Shown here: positions 1-7,169 of the stretch, piece by piece
Layout of the letters: each line of letters begins with the position of its first letter
Position numbering within the stretch: position 1 is the stretch's first letter
Source: Lacrimispora defluvii
GTDB lineage: Bacteria; Bacillota; Clostridia; Lachnospirales; Lachnospiraceae
Assembly (NCBI GenBank): GCA_013036995.1
Contig: JAAOXG010000008.1
Coordinates: forward strand, 157,772-221,771
Direction: 5' to 3'
Length of the DNA: 64,000 nt
Position numbers and translations under genes: made by a program
The notes under the pieces: model-generated
Database searches by the model: none
What the model saw: only the letters and a program-made list of their open reading frames with translations
Told to the model about the DNA's origin: nothing

Positions 1-2
1 TT

Positions 3-416
3 AAAAATGGTGGAATCCGGATACATAGAAAGGGTGGAAAAGAAGTTACAGTTTACTTCGGTTCTGAAGTAGAGGATGCTCTCCTGGATTACCTGGAAGA
101 AAGGAATCAGATGATCGCCGAAGAAGGTAGTGAAAATGCCCTTTTCCTCTCCATGCAGAGAAAAAGAATTGCTGTACGCAGCGTTGAGAATCTTGTAAAG
201 AAATATTCAAGACTGGTAACTCCTCTAAAAAAGATTACTCCTCATAAGCTTCGCAGTACCTATGGCACTTCACTTTACAAAGAAACTGGTGATATCTATT
301 TAGTGGCGGATGTCCTGGGACATTCAGATGTAAATACTACTAAGAAACATTATGCTGCATTGGAAGACGAACGTCGCCGCAGTGCCAGAAATAAAGTAAA
401 ATTGCGGGAAGAATAA
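3..416 (+). CDS. Tyrosine recombinase/integrase, C-terminal part (cut by window edge)
   Basis: This is the C-terminal catalytic part of a site-specific tyrosine recombinase (phage integrase/XerCD fold), which cuts and rejoins DNA through a tyrosine. The reading frame is open from the first bases of the window, so the N-terminal DNA-binding domain and the start lie outside. Visible active-site features are a RKGGKE segment that fits the beta-hairpin lysine, HKLR (His and second Arg of the catalytic set), LGHS (second His) and the HY near the end that supplies the nucleophilic Tyr. A hairpin follows the stop. Whether it belongs to a mobile element or is a resident Xer-like enzyme cannot be told from the fragment. 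Confidence 0.88.
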   Translation, partial: KNGGIRIHRKGGKEVTVYFGSEVEDALLDYLEERNQMIAEEGSENALFLSMQRKRIAVRSVENLVKKYSRLVTPLKKITPHKLRSTYGTSLYKETGDIYLVADVLGHSDVNTTKKHYAALEDERRRSARNKVKLREE

Positions 417-441
417 ATAATATAAAAGAAACTAAAATAAC

Positions 442-490
442 ATTCCCCACCACTGCCCTCTATAGAATGGCAGAGATGGGGAATTTGTTG
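442..490 (+). terminator. Hairpin terminator after the recombinase
   Basis: ATTCCCC at 442-448 pairs with GGGGAAT at 478-484, and CTGCC at 453-457 pairs with GGCAG at 469-473 inside it. The right arm is followed by a T-rich stretch on the plus strand. It lies between the recombinase stop and the convergent flavodoxin/ferredoxin gene, and may serve both. Confidence 0.6.
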
Positions 491-536
491 TTGTTAAATC
501 ATGATGTACTTTCTTTTCTAAGAAAGGTGCCGCCAT

Positions 537-1310
537 TCATTCCCCTTTTTCCAGATACTGTGCAATCTTTTTTCCTTTATACAGAATCGCATTTACCGGA
601 CATGCATTAATACATCGCATACAAAAAATACACTTATGACCAAATACAGGTTTATTCTGAACCATCCTTATATTCTTTCTGGGACAATTACAGGCACATA
701 TTTTACAACCGATACATCCTTCTGAAGATGAATATTTCACACCGGCAATAGGCATTAATTTTGTAAATACCACTGCTGTGATATGATATAAGATGCTTCT
801 GGACCAGGCTACTCTTTCTTTGCACTCTTTTCCAAGGAAAAAACCATCTAACAGCGGATCAATCTGTGACTTTAAAATCCTTTTATTTTCCTTTAAAATT
901 TCCGGAGTGGTTGAACCAAACATGGAAAAGATCAAAAGATTGTTGGCATAAGGAAAACTCTTAGATGTAATCAGGCGGTGATTCTTTTTCCTTAATAATC
1001 GTTCTAATCCTGAGAAGTCGGTTAAGGAATGTCCTGACTGGGTGCAATACGCCAGGGTTGGAATGACCAGTCCCCTCTTCTTCAGATTGTGATCTAAATA
1101 ATCCAACGCATAAAGTACAGGATATTCATAATATTTAGGAAAGCCTACGATCAAAAAGTCATATGGATATGAGGCGGGATCGAACTTCTCTTCCATTGAA
1201 TGAACTTCAACTGAATAATCCTTTAAGATTAAAGCATGATAAAACTCCTCTGCAACTGTTTTTGTATTCCCTGTTCCACTGAAGTAAAGAATTAAGACAT
1301 TCAGAATCAA
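537..1310 (-). CDS. EFR1-type flavodoxin/ferredoxin fusion protein
   Basis: A 257-residue cytoplasmic redox protein. The N-terminal half begins with LYFSGTGNT, the FMN phosphate-binding loop of flavodoxins. The C-terminal part, from about residue 195, carries two clusters of the pattern CxxCxxCxxxCP (CIGCKICACNCP and CIFCMRCINACP), each expected to bind a 4Fe-4S centre. This arrangement matches the EFR1 ferrodoxin family, whose partners are mostly unknown. The likely start is TTG at 1308-1310, with AGGGGAGA just upstream. It stands alone between convergent and divergent neighbours. A paralogue of the same design lies at 49090-49956. Electron transfer is inferred from the domains; the substrate is unknown. 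Confidence 0.85.
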   Translation of the reverse strand: MILNVLILYFSGTGNTKTVAEEFYHALILKDYSVEVHSMEEKFDPASYPYDFLIVGFPKYYEYPVLYALDYLDHNLKKRGLVIPTLAYCTQSGHSLTDFSGLERLLRKKNHRLITSKSFPYANNLLIFSMFGSTTPEILKENKRILKSQIDPLLDGFFLGKECKERVAWSRSILYHITAVVFTKLMPIAGVKYSSSEGCIGCKICACNCPRKNIRMVQNKPVFGHKCIFCMRCINACPVNAILYKGKKIAQYLEKGE

Positions 1311-1462
1311 TCTCTCCCCTGTGATAGAATGACAGCTTGCTTAGAAAGGCTGGACTTCATAATTAATCTAACCCTGATTCAGCAATGATTTCTTCTTAAG
1401 TTAAGAATATCAGCTGAGAGATATAAATTCAAGTCATCCCATTAAGCAGAAATACCGGATCT

Positions 1463-1496
1463 GTACGGAGCCAGGTCACTGATCCTGGCTCTGTAC
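1463..1496. repeat. Inverted repeat at the 3' end of the LysM gene
   Basis: A 13-base arm at 1463-1475 pairs with 1484-1496 with one mismatch (GTACGGAGCCAGG against CCTGGCTCTGTAC). It overlaps the last codons and the stop of the LysM gene. There is no clear T-run on either side, so it may be a weak terminator or a transcript-stabilising hairpin. Confidence 0.45.
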
Positions 1497-1787
1497 AAAA
1501 TATGCTACCGTCAGATACTGTCCGGAATGTATGGTATCTTCCCTTAATCGGTTCATGCTTCTTAATTCCTGTACATATTGGGCAGTGGACATTCCGCTGT
1601 TCTCCACATACTGATCTGCAATGCTCCAGAGGCTGTCTCCGTTCTTGATCTCTATACTGGTGTAATACTTTTCTATCAGCGGAGTTCCTACCTCGCCGGC
1701 CAATGAATTCATAAGGGAATGTCCGCAAAAATAAGCTCCCAGCATGACTGCCAGGGTTAACATGATCAACTGTTTCATATTATGCAT
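1476..1787 (-). CDS. LysM-domain protein, YneA-like cell division suppressor candidate
   Basis: A 103-residue protein with an N-terminal hydrophobic segment (about residues 5-22) followed by a LysM peptidoglycan-binding domain (about 43-96; NGDSLWSIADQYV and SGQYLTV are typical). In Bacillus, YneA has the same size and build, is divergent from lexA, and halts septation during the SOS response. Here the gene is also divergent from lexA and faces an intergenic region with four SOS-type boxes, so DNA-damage induction is strongly suggested. The role in division arrest is by analogy of position and domain; sequence identity with YneA was not measured. A 99-residue frame overlapping it at 1429-1728 is a shadow. 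Confidence 0.75.
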   Translation of the reverse strand: MHNMKQLIMLTLAVMLGAYFCGHSLMNSLAGEVGTPLIEKYYTSIEIKNGDSLWSIADQYVENSGMSTAQYVQELRSMNRLREDTIHSGQYLTVAYFVQSQDQ

Positions 1788-1803
1788 ACCTCCTCAAACG
1801 TAA

Positions 1804-1815
1804 GAACATATGTTC
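1804..1815. promoter_or_regulatory. LexA operator (SOS box) 1
   Basis: GAACATATGTTC is a perfect palindrome that fits the Gram-positive SOS (Cheo) box GAAC-N4-GTTC. It is the box nearest to the LysM gene start and probably overlaps its promoter. Confidence 0.85.
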
Positions 1816-1843
1816 CTTTTTTCTGGATTTATCATATCACTAA

Positions 1844-1855
1844 GAACATATGTTT
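1844..1855. promoter_or_regulatory. LexA operator (SOS box) 2
   Basis: GAACATATGTTT differs from the palindrome by the last base. It is spaced 40 bases (about four helical turns) from box 1, measured start to start. Confidence 0.8.
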
Positions 1856-1878
1856 GTCAATCTGTTTTGCATTTTTTC

Positions 1879-1890
1879 GAACAAAGGTTT
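1879..1890. promoter_or_regulatory. LexA operator (SOS box) 3, degenerate centre
   Basis: GAACAAAGGTTT keeps the GAAC and GTTT arms but has a non-palindromic centre. It is probably a weaker site. Confidence 0.6.
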
Positions 1891-1901
1891 GCATTTTTAC
1901 C

Positions 1902-1913
1902 GAACATATGTTA
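1902..1913. promoter_or_regulatory. LexA operator (SOS box) 4, at the lexA promoter
   Basis: GAACATATGTTA lies immediately before TATAGT at 1915-1920, a candidate -10 element for lexA, so LexA bound here should repress its own gene. No convincing -35 was picked out. Confidence 0.78.
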
Positions 1914-1950
1914 CTATAGTTTTAATGAATAGGAATGAGGAGGCTGTGTT

Positions 1951-2571
1951 ATGGCGCAAGAAAAAATCACACCCAAACAGCAGGAAATTTTAGAATATAT
2001 AAAAGAGACTATTTTAAAGAAGGGATATCCGCCTGCAGTCAGGGAGATCTGTGAAGCGGTCCATCTTAAATCCACATCTTCTGTACACTCTCATCTGGAA
2101 ACACTTGAGGAAAAAGGATATATAAGAAGGGATCCGACAAAACCCCGTACCATTGAGATTATTGATGACTGCTTTAACCTTACCCGCCGGGAAGTTGTGA
2201 ACGTTCCCATACTTGGAACGGTTGCTGCCGGACAGCCTTTATATGCAGAAGAGAATATTGAAAATTACTATCCCATTCCCTCCGATCTCTTGCCCAACGC
2301 AGAGACTTTCATGTTAAAGGTAAGGGGCAATTCCATGATCAATTCAGGGATATTAGAAGGGGATCAGATTATTGTGGAGCACTGTTCCACTGCCCAGAAT
2401 GGGGAGATCGTTGTAGCACTGGTAGATGATTCCGCTACGGTAAAGCGTTTTTTTAAAGAGAACGGGCATTATCGTCTTCAGCCTGAGAATGATACTATGG
2501 ATCCTATTATAGTCGATCATGTGGAAATTCTTGGAAAAGTAATTGGTTTGTTCCGTTTAGGGATTCACTAA
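1951..2571 (+). CDS. lexA: LexA repressor (SOS regulator, self-cleaving)
   Basis: A 206-residue transcription repressor of the SOS regulon. Residues 1-70 form the winged-helix DNA-binding domain (ITPKQQEILEYI start, TSSVHSHLETLEEKGYI recognition region). The C-terminal S24 peptidase-like domain has the self-cleavage site Ala93-Gly94 in GTVAAGQP, the catalytic Ser128 in GNSM and the catalytic Lys165 in ATVKRF. RecA-stimulated cleavage inactivates it after DNA damage. GAGGAGG precedes the ATG. Four SOS boxes lie upstream, consistent with autoregulation and with control of the divergent LysM gene. Length and motifs are all normal for the family. Confidence 0.97.
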   Translation: MAQEKITPKQQEILEYIKETILKKGYPPAVREICEAVHLKSTSSVHSHLETLEEKGYIRRDPTKPRTIEIIDDCFNLTRREVVNVPILGTVAAGQPLYAEENIENYYPIPSDLLPNAETFMLKVRGNSMINSGILEGDQIIVEHCSTAQNGEIVVALVDDSATVKRFFKENGHYRLQPENDTMDPIIVDHVEILGKVIGLFRLGIH

Positions 2572-2578
2572 GTAGTAA

Positions 2579-2625
2579 TTAGGCTTAAAGTTAACATAAT
2601 TATTTTATGTAAACCTTAAGCCTAA
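2579..2625. repeat. Long inverted repeat after lexA
   Basis: TTAGGCTTAA at 2579-2588 pairs with TTAAGCCTAA at 2616-2625, and the pairing continues inward (ACATAA with TTATGT) to give a stem of about 19 pairs. It is followed by A rather than T on the plus strand. It sits between convergent transcripts and probably acts with the adjacent hairpin as a transcription end. Confidence 0.6.
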
Positions 2626-2656
2626 AAAAACGGCTCACAATATTTGTTAAGCCGTT
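2624..2656 (-). terminator. Intrinsic terminator of the nadD-yqeK-rsfS transcript
   Basis: Read on the minus strand, AACGGCT pairs with AGCCGTT (2650-2656 with 2629-2635) and is followed by a run of T (2624-2630). It lies 27 bases downstream of the rsfS stop. Confidence 0.8.
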
Positions 2657-2682
2657 GATTTTAAAATTAATTATATTCAAAT

Positions 2683-3042
2683 CTATTTTACATCTAAATC
2701 TTCCACAGAGATTGTCTTTCCATCTCTCCAGATTCGTTCCAGATCATAGAAAAGACGGTTCTCTTTATCAAAGACATGCACGATGATATCGCCATAGTCC
2801 ATGAGAATCCAATTGGCAGTCTGATATCCTTCTACCTGCTTGCATACATATCCCTTTTTACCCAGTTCCTCTTCCACGTTGTCTACCATTGCCTGCACCT
2901 GGTTTGAGTTAGTACCGCTGGCAATAATAAAGTAATCAGCAAGAACTGATACGTTACGAATGTCAATGACGCTGACATCCTCACCTTTTTTATCAGATAA
3001 AGCTGCATAAGCTGTTTTTACCATATCCATGGATTGATTCAT
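2683..3042 (-). CDS. rsfS: Ribosomal silencing factor RsfS (YbeB/Iojap family)
   Basis: A 119-residue protein of the RsfS/Iojap family, which binds ribosomal protein L14 and blocks joining of the ribosomal subunits under nutrient limitation. The family core is visible as VIDIRNVSVLADYFIIASG followed by a GYQTANWILMDYGDIIVHVF segment. The start overlaps the yqeK stop by four bases (ATGA), so translation is probably coupled. It is the last gene of the obg-yhbY-nadD-yqeK-rsfS series and is followed by a terminator. The order nadD-yqeK-rsfS is a widespread Firmicute arrangement. Confidence 0.95.
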   Translation of the reverse strand: MNQSMDMVKTAYAALSDKKGEDVSVIDIRNVSVLADYFIIASGTNSNQVQAMVDNVEEELGKKGYVCKQVEGYQTANWILMDYGDIIVHVFDKENRLFYDLERIWRDGKTISVEDLDVK

Positions 3043-3635
3043 CTTGTTTCTCCCTTCTTTTCATTGTGAACCTGTTTATAATAAGCATATGCCTGTTTCG
3101 AAACAGAATCCACAAAACTTCCTTTGCTTTCCAGATATTCAAGAGTATTCTTAAGAATCTGATAAACACATTCATCCAAATCTGTAAATGCAAGAGAACG
3201 AATATGAAGCAGATCAGGCGCACGCTCCCGCCTGGGTTCAATATAATCTGCCGTAAAAACGATTTTATCAAGCAGGGACATTTGGGGTCTTCCTGTTGTA
3301 TGCCAGCGAATGGCACTTAAAACCTCCTGGTCAGTTACATTATATTTATTCTCCGCCAGCCATGCCCCGTATTTGGCATGAAGCACGACTGGGGCCTTAA
3401 GTTCATCATCAGTTAGTTGAATATCCTGTTTCCGGCATTTTTTAATGATTTCTTCATTTCCGTAATGCTTTGCACAATCGTGAAGCAGACCTGCAAGCTC
3501 TGCCTGATCTAAATTACAACTGTATCGCATGGCCAATGCGGTACAGATAAAAGATACACTTAATGTGTGTTCAAATCTTAAAGGGTTCAATTTTTCCTTT
3601 AAATCATTTCTTAATTCCACTATAACATCTATCAT
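3039..3635 (-). CDS. yqeK: YqeK, HD-domain diadenosine tetraphosphate hydrolase
   Basis: A 198-residue HD-superfamily metal-dependent phosphohydrolase. His23 in RFEHTLSV and His52-Asp53 in LLHDCAKHYG are the expected metal ligands, and a further RWHTTGR motif follows. YqeK proteins hydrolyse Ap4A symmetrically to two ADP. The gene overlaps nadD upstream and rsfS downstream by four bases each, so the three are one translationally coupled unit. Length and motifs are typical. The enzymatic assignment rests on the characterised family. Confidence 0.92.
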   Translation of the reverse strand: MIDVIVELRNDLKEKLNPLRFEHTLSVSFICTALAMRYSCNLDQAELAGLLHDCAKHYGNEEIIKKCRKQDIQLTDDELKAPVVLHAKYGAWLAENKYNVTDQEVLSAIRWHTTGRPQMSLLDKIVFTADYIEPRRERAPDLLHIRSLAFTDLDECVYQILKNTLEYLESKGSFVDSVSKQAYAYYKQVHNEKKGETR

Positions 3636-4252
3636 GCTTTATCCTTCTCCTGATACAAGCCTTGATCTTTAATATATGTCAGTACCTTAGGGGGTACATA
3701 TTCTGAAACAGAAAGACCGTCTGCAATTCGTTCCCTCAGCATGGCGGAGGAAATATCCATCTCTTTACAATGAAGAATGCGGATATCTGCCTTGTACCTG
3801 GTGCCCAGGCAGGCAATCTGCTGTTCCATGGAAAGGTGCGCATCTTCATATTCCCGCCGGGCGGCTAATATCACGGCTTGAGACAGAACCTGATCCGGTT
3901 CATACCAGTTTTCAATTTCATAAAGCGAATCAGCTCCAATGATAAAAAAGTATTGATGCTGTGGATAAGCTTCCCGCAGCAATCGTAAGGTCTGAGCGGT
4001 ATAGGTACTTCCGTTTCTTCTGACCTCGAAATCAGAGCAGACCAGACCGTTTTTCCCCTCAATGGCAAGTTGTGTCATCGTAAGGCGGATGTCTGGATCG
4101 GTTATTTTCTGATTTTTTTTGTGAGGTGGATGCCCGGATGGCATAAACCATACCTCATCCAGCTGGTATTCTTCATAAGCCTGTTCTCCAAGCATCAGAT
4201 GACCATTGTGGATCGGATCGAATGTTCCGCCCATAATCCCTATATTACCCAT
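3632..4252 (-). CDS. nadD: Nicotinate-nucleotide adenylyltransferase
   Basis: A 206-residue nucleotidyltransferase that joins nicotinate mononucleotide and ATP to make deamido-NAD, a late step of NAD synthesis. The signature GGTFDPIHNGHL is at residues 8-19, and the C-terminal SSAMLRERI matches the ISSTxIR nucleotide-binding motif. AGGGAG lies upstream of the ATG. The stop overlaps the start of yqeK by four bases. The family is normally about 190-215 residues, so the gene is complete. Confidence 0.96.
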   Translation of the reverse strand: MGNIGIMGGTFDPIHNGHLMLGEQAYEEYQLDEVWFMPSGHPPHKKNQKITDPDIRLTMTQLAIEGKNGLVCSDFEVRRNGSTYTAQTLRLLREAYPQHQYFFIIGADSLYEIENWYEPDQVLSQAVILAARREYEDAHLSMEQQIACLGTRYKADIRILHCKEMDISSAMLRERIADGLSVSEYVPPKVLTYIKDQGLYQEKDKA

Positions 4253-4286
4253 AATTATCGACTCCCTGGCCTAATAATAAGACCTG

Positions 4287-4583
4287 TTATTTAGGAAGAG
4301 CAATTTTTCTCTTTGTTTCGTCTTTTGCCTGTTTATAAAGGACGATCTTTCTTCCAATGACCTGAACTATTTCAGAACGAGTCCGTTCAGACAAGATAGA
4401 AGCAATACTGTTACCATCGTCGGCACAATTTTTTAAAATGGTTATTTTAATTAATTCTCTTGCTTCTAAAGCCTCTGCGATCGCATTTGTGATCTCAGGA
4501 GTCAGGCTGGATTTGCCAATCTGAAAGATTGGATCTATATTCATCGCTAATCCTTTTAAATAGGATCTCTGCTTACTTGTCAT
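4287..4583 (-). CDS. yhbY: Ribosome assembly RNA-binding protein YhbY (CRM domain)
   Basis: A 98-residue CRM-domain RNA-binding protein associated with pre-50S ribosomes. The N-terminus MTSKQRSYLKGLA and the GKSSLTPEI segment (which takes the place of the usual GKxGlT loop) are typical. A longer frame reaches to 4661 inside obg, but the start at 4581-4583 was chosen because AAGGAG (4590-4595) lies just upstream and because family members begin here. It follows obg by 13 bases and belongs to the same transcript. Confidence 0.92.
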   Translation of the reverse strand: MTSKQRSYLKGLAMNIDPIFQIGKSSLTPEITNAIAEALEARELIKITILKNCADDGNSIASILSERTRSEIVQVIGRKIVLYKQAKDETKRKIALPK

Positions 4584-4596
4584 ATTATTCTCCTTG

Positions 4597-5880
4597 TTAC
4601 TTGTAATAGTCAAATTCAAGACCATACATGCGGACCGTATCGCCTTCCTGAATGCCGGCATTTTCCAGTTCTTCCAATATACCGTTGTCTTTTAAGAACT
4701 TCTGGAAGAACGTAAAGCCCTTCTCAGATTCCAGATTTGTATAACCAAGCATCTTTTCAATACGGGGACCTTCTACCACATAAACTCCGTCTTCCGTTAC
4801 TTCTACTGAATAAGGCAGCATTATGCCTGACAGACTCTTTAAGTCAAATTCTTTTTCAAAGATCAAAGGACTTAAATTAACGGTTTTAAGCAGTTCATAT
4901 ACTGCATAAAGCAGCTCCTTAACGCCCTGGCCGCTTACTGCAGAGATGGGGTAAACTTTAATGCCCTGAGGTTCAAATTCAGCTTTCAGTTTATCGATTG
5001 GACTCTCACCATCTTCATAAATGGCATCAATCTTATTGGCAGCTATAATTTGAGGCCGCTTTATTAATTCAGGATTATAGGCCTCCAGCTCTTTATTAAT
5101 GGCTTTAATATCGGCAATGGGATCCCTTCCTTCTGTGGAAGCAGAATCTACAACATGAACCAGTACTCTTGTCCGCTCAATATGGCGAAGAAAATCATGT
5201 CCAAGTCCAACCCCTTCAGAAGCACCCTCAATCAGACCGGGGATATCTGCCATGACAAAGCCTTTTCCTCCATCGATATCAACCACTCCAAGATGGGGAT
5301 TTAAAGTAGTAAAATGATAATTGGCAATTTTAGGTCTTGCATTGCTGACACGTGATAAAAGAGTTGATTTTCCTACATTGGGAAATCCTACCAGCCCTAC
5401 ATCGGCAATTACTTTTAATTCCATCTGCACCCACAGTTCCTGAGAAGGCTGTCCAGGCTGTGCATATTTCGGCGCCTGCATGGTAGGGGTTGCAAAGTTC
5501 ATATTGCCCTGTCCGCCTCTGCCGCCTTTTAAAATAACTTCACGGCGATTATCTCCTGACATATCAGCAATCACTTTTCCGGATTCAAAATCCTTTAAAA
5601 CAGTTCCTTCCGGTACTTTTATGATTAAGTCGCTGCCGTCCTTTCCGTGGCAACGGCGCTTTCCGCCTGGTTCCCCGTCCTGTGCAGTATACTTGTGAAT
5701 GTGTCTGAAGTCACTTAACGTATTAAGTCCTTCATCCACTTCAAAAATAATATTACCGCCCCGGCCGCCATCACCGCCGTCAGGACCGCCGCAGGGAACA
5801 TAAAGTTCTCTCCGGAAGCTGACATGACCATCGCCGCCCTTTCCGGATCTTATATATATTTTTGCTCTATCGGCAAACAT
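4597..5880 (-). CDS. obgE: GTPase Obg/CgtA
   Basis: A 427-residue GTPase needed for late 50S ribosome assembly and linked to (p)ppGpp. The glycine-rich Obg domain occupies about residues 1-158. The G domain has the P-loop GFPNVGKS at 165-172, DIPGLIEGA (switch II) and NKID (guanine specificity). A C-terminal OCT domain (about 350-427) is present, as in the Gram-positive form. It lies between rpmA (separated by a terminator-like hairpin) and yhbY, which is the usual Firmicute order. Confidence 0.97.
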   Translation of the reverse strand: MFADRAKIYIRSGKGGDGHVSFRRELYVPCGGPDGGDGGRGGNIIFEVDEGLNTLSDFRHIHKYTAQDGEPGGKRRCHGKDGSDLIIKVPEGTVLKDFESGKVIADMSGDNRREVILKGGRGGQGNMNFATPTMQAPKYAQPGQPSQELWVQMELKVIADVGLVGFPNVGKSTLLSRVSNARPKIANYHFTTLNPHLGVVDIDGGKGFVMADIPGLIEGASEGVGLGHDFLRHIERTRVLVHVVDSASTEGRDPIADIKAINKELEAYNPELIKRPQIIAANKIDAIYEDGESPIDKLKAEFEPQGIKVYPISAVSGQGVKELLYAVYELLKTVNLSPLIFEKEFDLKSLSGIMLPYSVEVTEDGVYVVEGPRIEKMLGYTNLESEKGFTFFQKFLKDNGILEELENAGIQEGDTVRMYGLEFDYYK

Positions 5881-5919
5881 TCATTCACCTGTTTCCTTTC
5901 TGTGATAAAAAAACGGAAT

Positions 5920-5947
5920 CCCATTATTCTAAGTTCAGATTAATGGG
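5920..5947. repeat. Inverted repeat upstream of obg
   Basis: CCCATTA (5920-5926) and TAATGGG (5941-5947) frame a short A/T-rich centre about 40 bases before the obg start. It could be an operator or an RNA hairpin in the obg leader. No function can be assigned. Confidence 0.35.
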
Positions 5948-5954
5948 CGTATCG

Positions 5955-5990
5955 TAAAAAACGGCTCCATACGTCAAGGTATGAAGCCGG
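5955..5990 (-). terminator. Intrinsic terminator between rpmA and obg
   Basis: On the minus strand CGGCTTCATA (5980-5989) pairs with TATGGAGCCG (5962-5971) and is followed by TTTTTTACG. It lies directly after the rpmA stop and should separate the ribosomal protein transcript from obg, at least in part. Confidence 0.82.
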
Positions 5991-5995
5991 TCCAA

Positions 5996-6286
5996 TTATT
6001 CGTTAATTGCTTTTGGATAAACAGAAACCTGCTTTTTGTCTCTGCCTTTTCTCTCAAATTTCACAACGCCATCCACTAAAGCGAATAATGTATCATCACC
6101 GCCGCGGCCTACGTTGATGCCTGGATGAATGTGAGTTCCACGCTGTCTGTAAAGAATGTTGCCAGCTAATACGAACTGTCCATCAGCTCTTTTGGCACCT
6201 AATCTCTTAGACTCGGAATCTCTGCCGTTCTTTGTAGAACCAACACCCTTTTTATGAGCGAAAAATTGAAGGTTCATCTTTAACAT
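5996..6286 (-). CDS. rpmA: 50S ribosomal protein L27 with cleavable leader
   Basis: A 96-residue L27 precursor. The N-terminus [14 protein letters not shown] carries the LQFF-A leader found in Firmicutes, which is removed by the Prp protease encoded just upstream; cleavage exposes the AHKKG tail that reaches the peptidyl transferase centre. The body [15 protein letters not shown] is typical L27. A GTG at 6287-6289 extends the frame by one codon, but ATG at 6284-6286 is better spaced from AAGGAGG. It is co-transcribed with rplU and prp. Confidence 0.96.
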   Translation of the reverse strand: MLKMNLQFFAHKKGVGSTKNGRDSESKRLGAKRADGQFVLAGNILYRQRGTHIHPGINVGRGGDDTLFALVDGVVKFERKGRDKKQVSVYPKAINE

Positions 6287-6289
6287 CAC

Positions 6290-6628
6290 TTACACCTCCT
6301 TAAATCGGATTTTAATATATGGTTCTCCATATTCTTCCTCAATATCCTGTAATCCGAATACCAGAGAATTCATAAGGAGCTGCGACCCGGAACTTATGTC
6401 AGAGGTAAACCGAAACTGAAAAGAACCTGTCTTTTCTTCCTGGTTCACTTCGAAAGAATCCTCTGTGAATTGCTCCACACTGTTAGCCATATTAAAAGTC
6501 AGAGCTGAAACAGCGGAACAGACAAGCTCTTGTCCATCCTGATGATCATCAGCCAACCCTGCATGTCCTAACATATCAATTCCTGTATAACGTTGTTCTG
6601 AATCAACAAATACGGTTACTCTTATCAT
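6290..6628 (-). CDS. prp: Ribosomal-processing cysteine protease Prp (YsxB)
   Basis: A 112-residue cysteine protease that removes the N-terminal leader of L27. The catalytic pair is visible as His22 in LGHAG and Cys37 in LVCSAVSAL, with the expected spacing. It lies between rplU and rpmA, the standard Firmicute order, and its substrate is the next gene. The rpmA start follows its stop within a few bases, so translation is likely coupled. Confidence 0.95.
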   Translation of the reverse strand: MIRVTVFVDSEQRYTGIDMLGHAGLADDHQDGQELVCSAVSALTFNMANSVEQFTEDSFEVNQEEKTGSFQFRFTSDISSGSQLLMNSLVFGLQDIEEEYGEPYIKIRFKEV

Positions 6629-6630
6629 GA

Positions 6631-6939
6631 TTAAGCGTTGATCTTTTCGATCTTAACCTGAGTATAAGACTGTCTGTGACCATTCTTCTTATGGTATCCA
6701 GATTTTCTCTTATACTTGTAAACAATAACTTTTTTAGCTTTGCCTTCTTTAACAACTGTACCTGTTACGGTAGCACCTGCTACTGTCGGGCAGCCTACTG
6801 CTAATTCACCATTGTTTACAACAAGAACCTGGTCAAATGTGACAGCTTCACCAGCGTCAACACCAAGCTTTTCAACTTTAATGATATCGCCTTCCGCTAC
6901 TTTGTACTGCTTACCACCTGTTGCAATAATCGCGTACAT
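6631..6939 (-). CDS. rplU: 50S ribosomal protein L21
   Basis: A 102-residue L21 that begins [14 protein letters not shown] and ends with the RNA-binding [14 protein letters not shown] segment. The frame extends ten codons upstream, but the ATG at 6937-6939 has GGAGGT before it and matches the family N-terminus. It heads the rplU-prp-rpmA transcript and is preceded by an approximately 80-base leader with a strong promoter. Confidence 0.97.
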   Translation of the reverse strand: MYAIIATGGKQYKVAEGDIIKVEKLGVDAGEAVTFDQVLVVNNGELAVGCPTVAGATVTGTVVKEGKAKKVIVYKYKRKSGYHKKNGHRQSYTQVKIEKINA

Positions 6940-7020
6940 ATGGCACCTCCTATTATCATTACTCGCCAACTATGGTGTTCTGAAAAATCAGAAACTTTTA
7001 AACCTCATTGTGCGGCATAC
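6940..7020 (-). promoter_or_regulatory. Probable L21 (rplU) mRNA leader
   Basis: Between the mapped promoter and the rplU ribosome binding site lies about 80 bases of untranslated leader containing a hairpin (GTTTCTGA with TCAGAAC). Firmicute rplU operons often carry an L21 leader RNA thought to bind the protein. Position and length fit; the conserved core was not verified against a model. Confidence 0.45.
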
Positions 7021-7026
7021 TTTATA

Positions 7027-7055
7027 AATATAGCATTCCTTAACGGTTATGTCAA
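7027..7055 (-). promoter_or_regulatory. Sigma-A promoter of rplU-prp-rpmA
   Basis: On the minus strand, TTGACA (7050-7055) and TATATT (7027-7032) are separated by 17 bases. This is a near-consensus vegetative promoter, as expected for ribosomal genes. Confidence 0.85.
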
Positions 7056-7106
7056 TAATTTTTTCTGGAAATTTATTAGAAAAAACGGGGGTTTTATGAC
7101 TTCTCC

Positions 7107-7135
7107 TTGTATTTTTCCATTTCTCTTAGTATAAT
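7107..7135 (+). promoter_or_regulatory. Sigma-A promoter of the MFS transporter
   Basis: TTGTAT (7107-7112) and TATAAT (7130-7135) are separated by 17 bases and lie 35 bases upstream of the start codon. Confidence 0.75.
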
Positions 7136-7169
7136 GGTCAATGTTTGATCATAAAAGGGGGTAATACCA

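Noticed and set aside
1429..1728. 99-residue minus-strand frame overlapping the LysM gene
   Set aside because: It is out of frame with a recognised LysM protein and has no ribosome binding site or family resemblance.
3066..3320. Plus-strand frame opposite yqeK
   Set aside because: It is antisense to a conserved gene within a tightly coupled operon.
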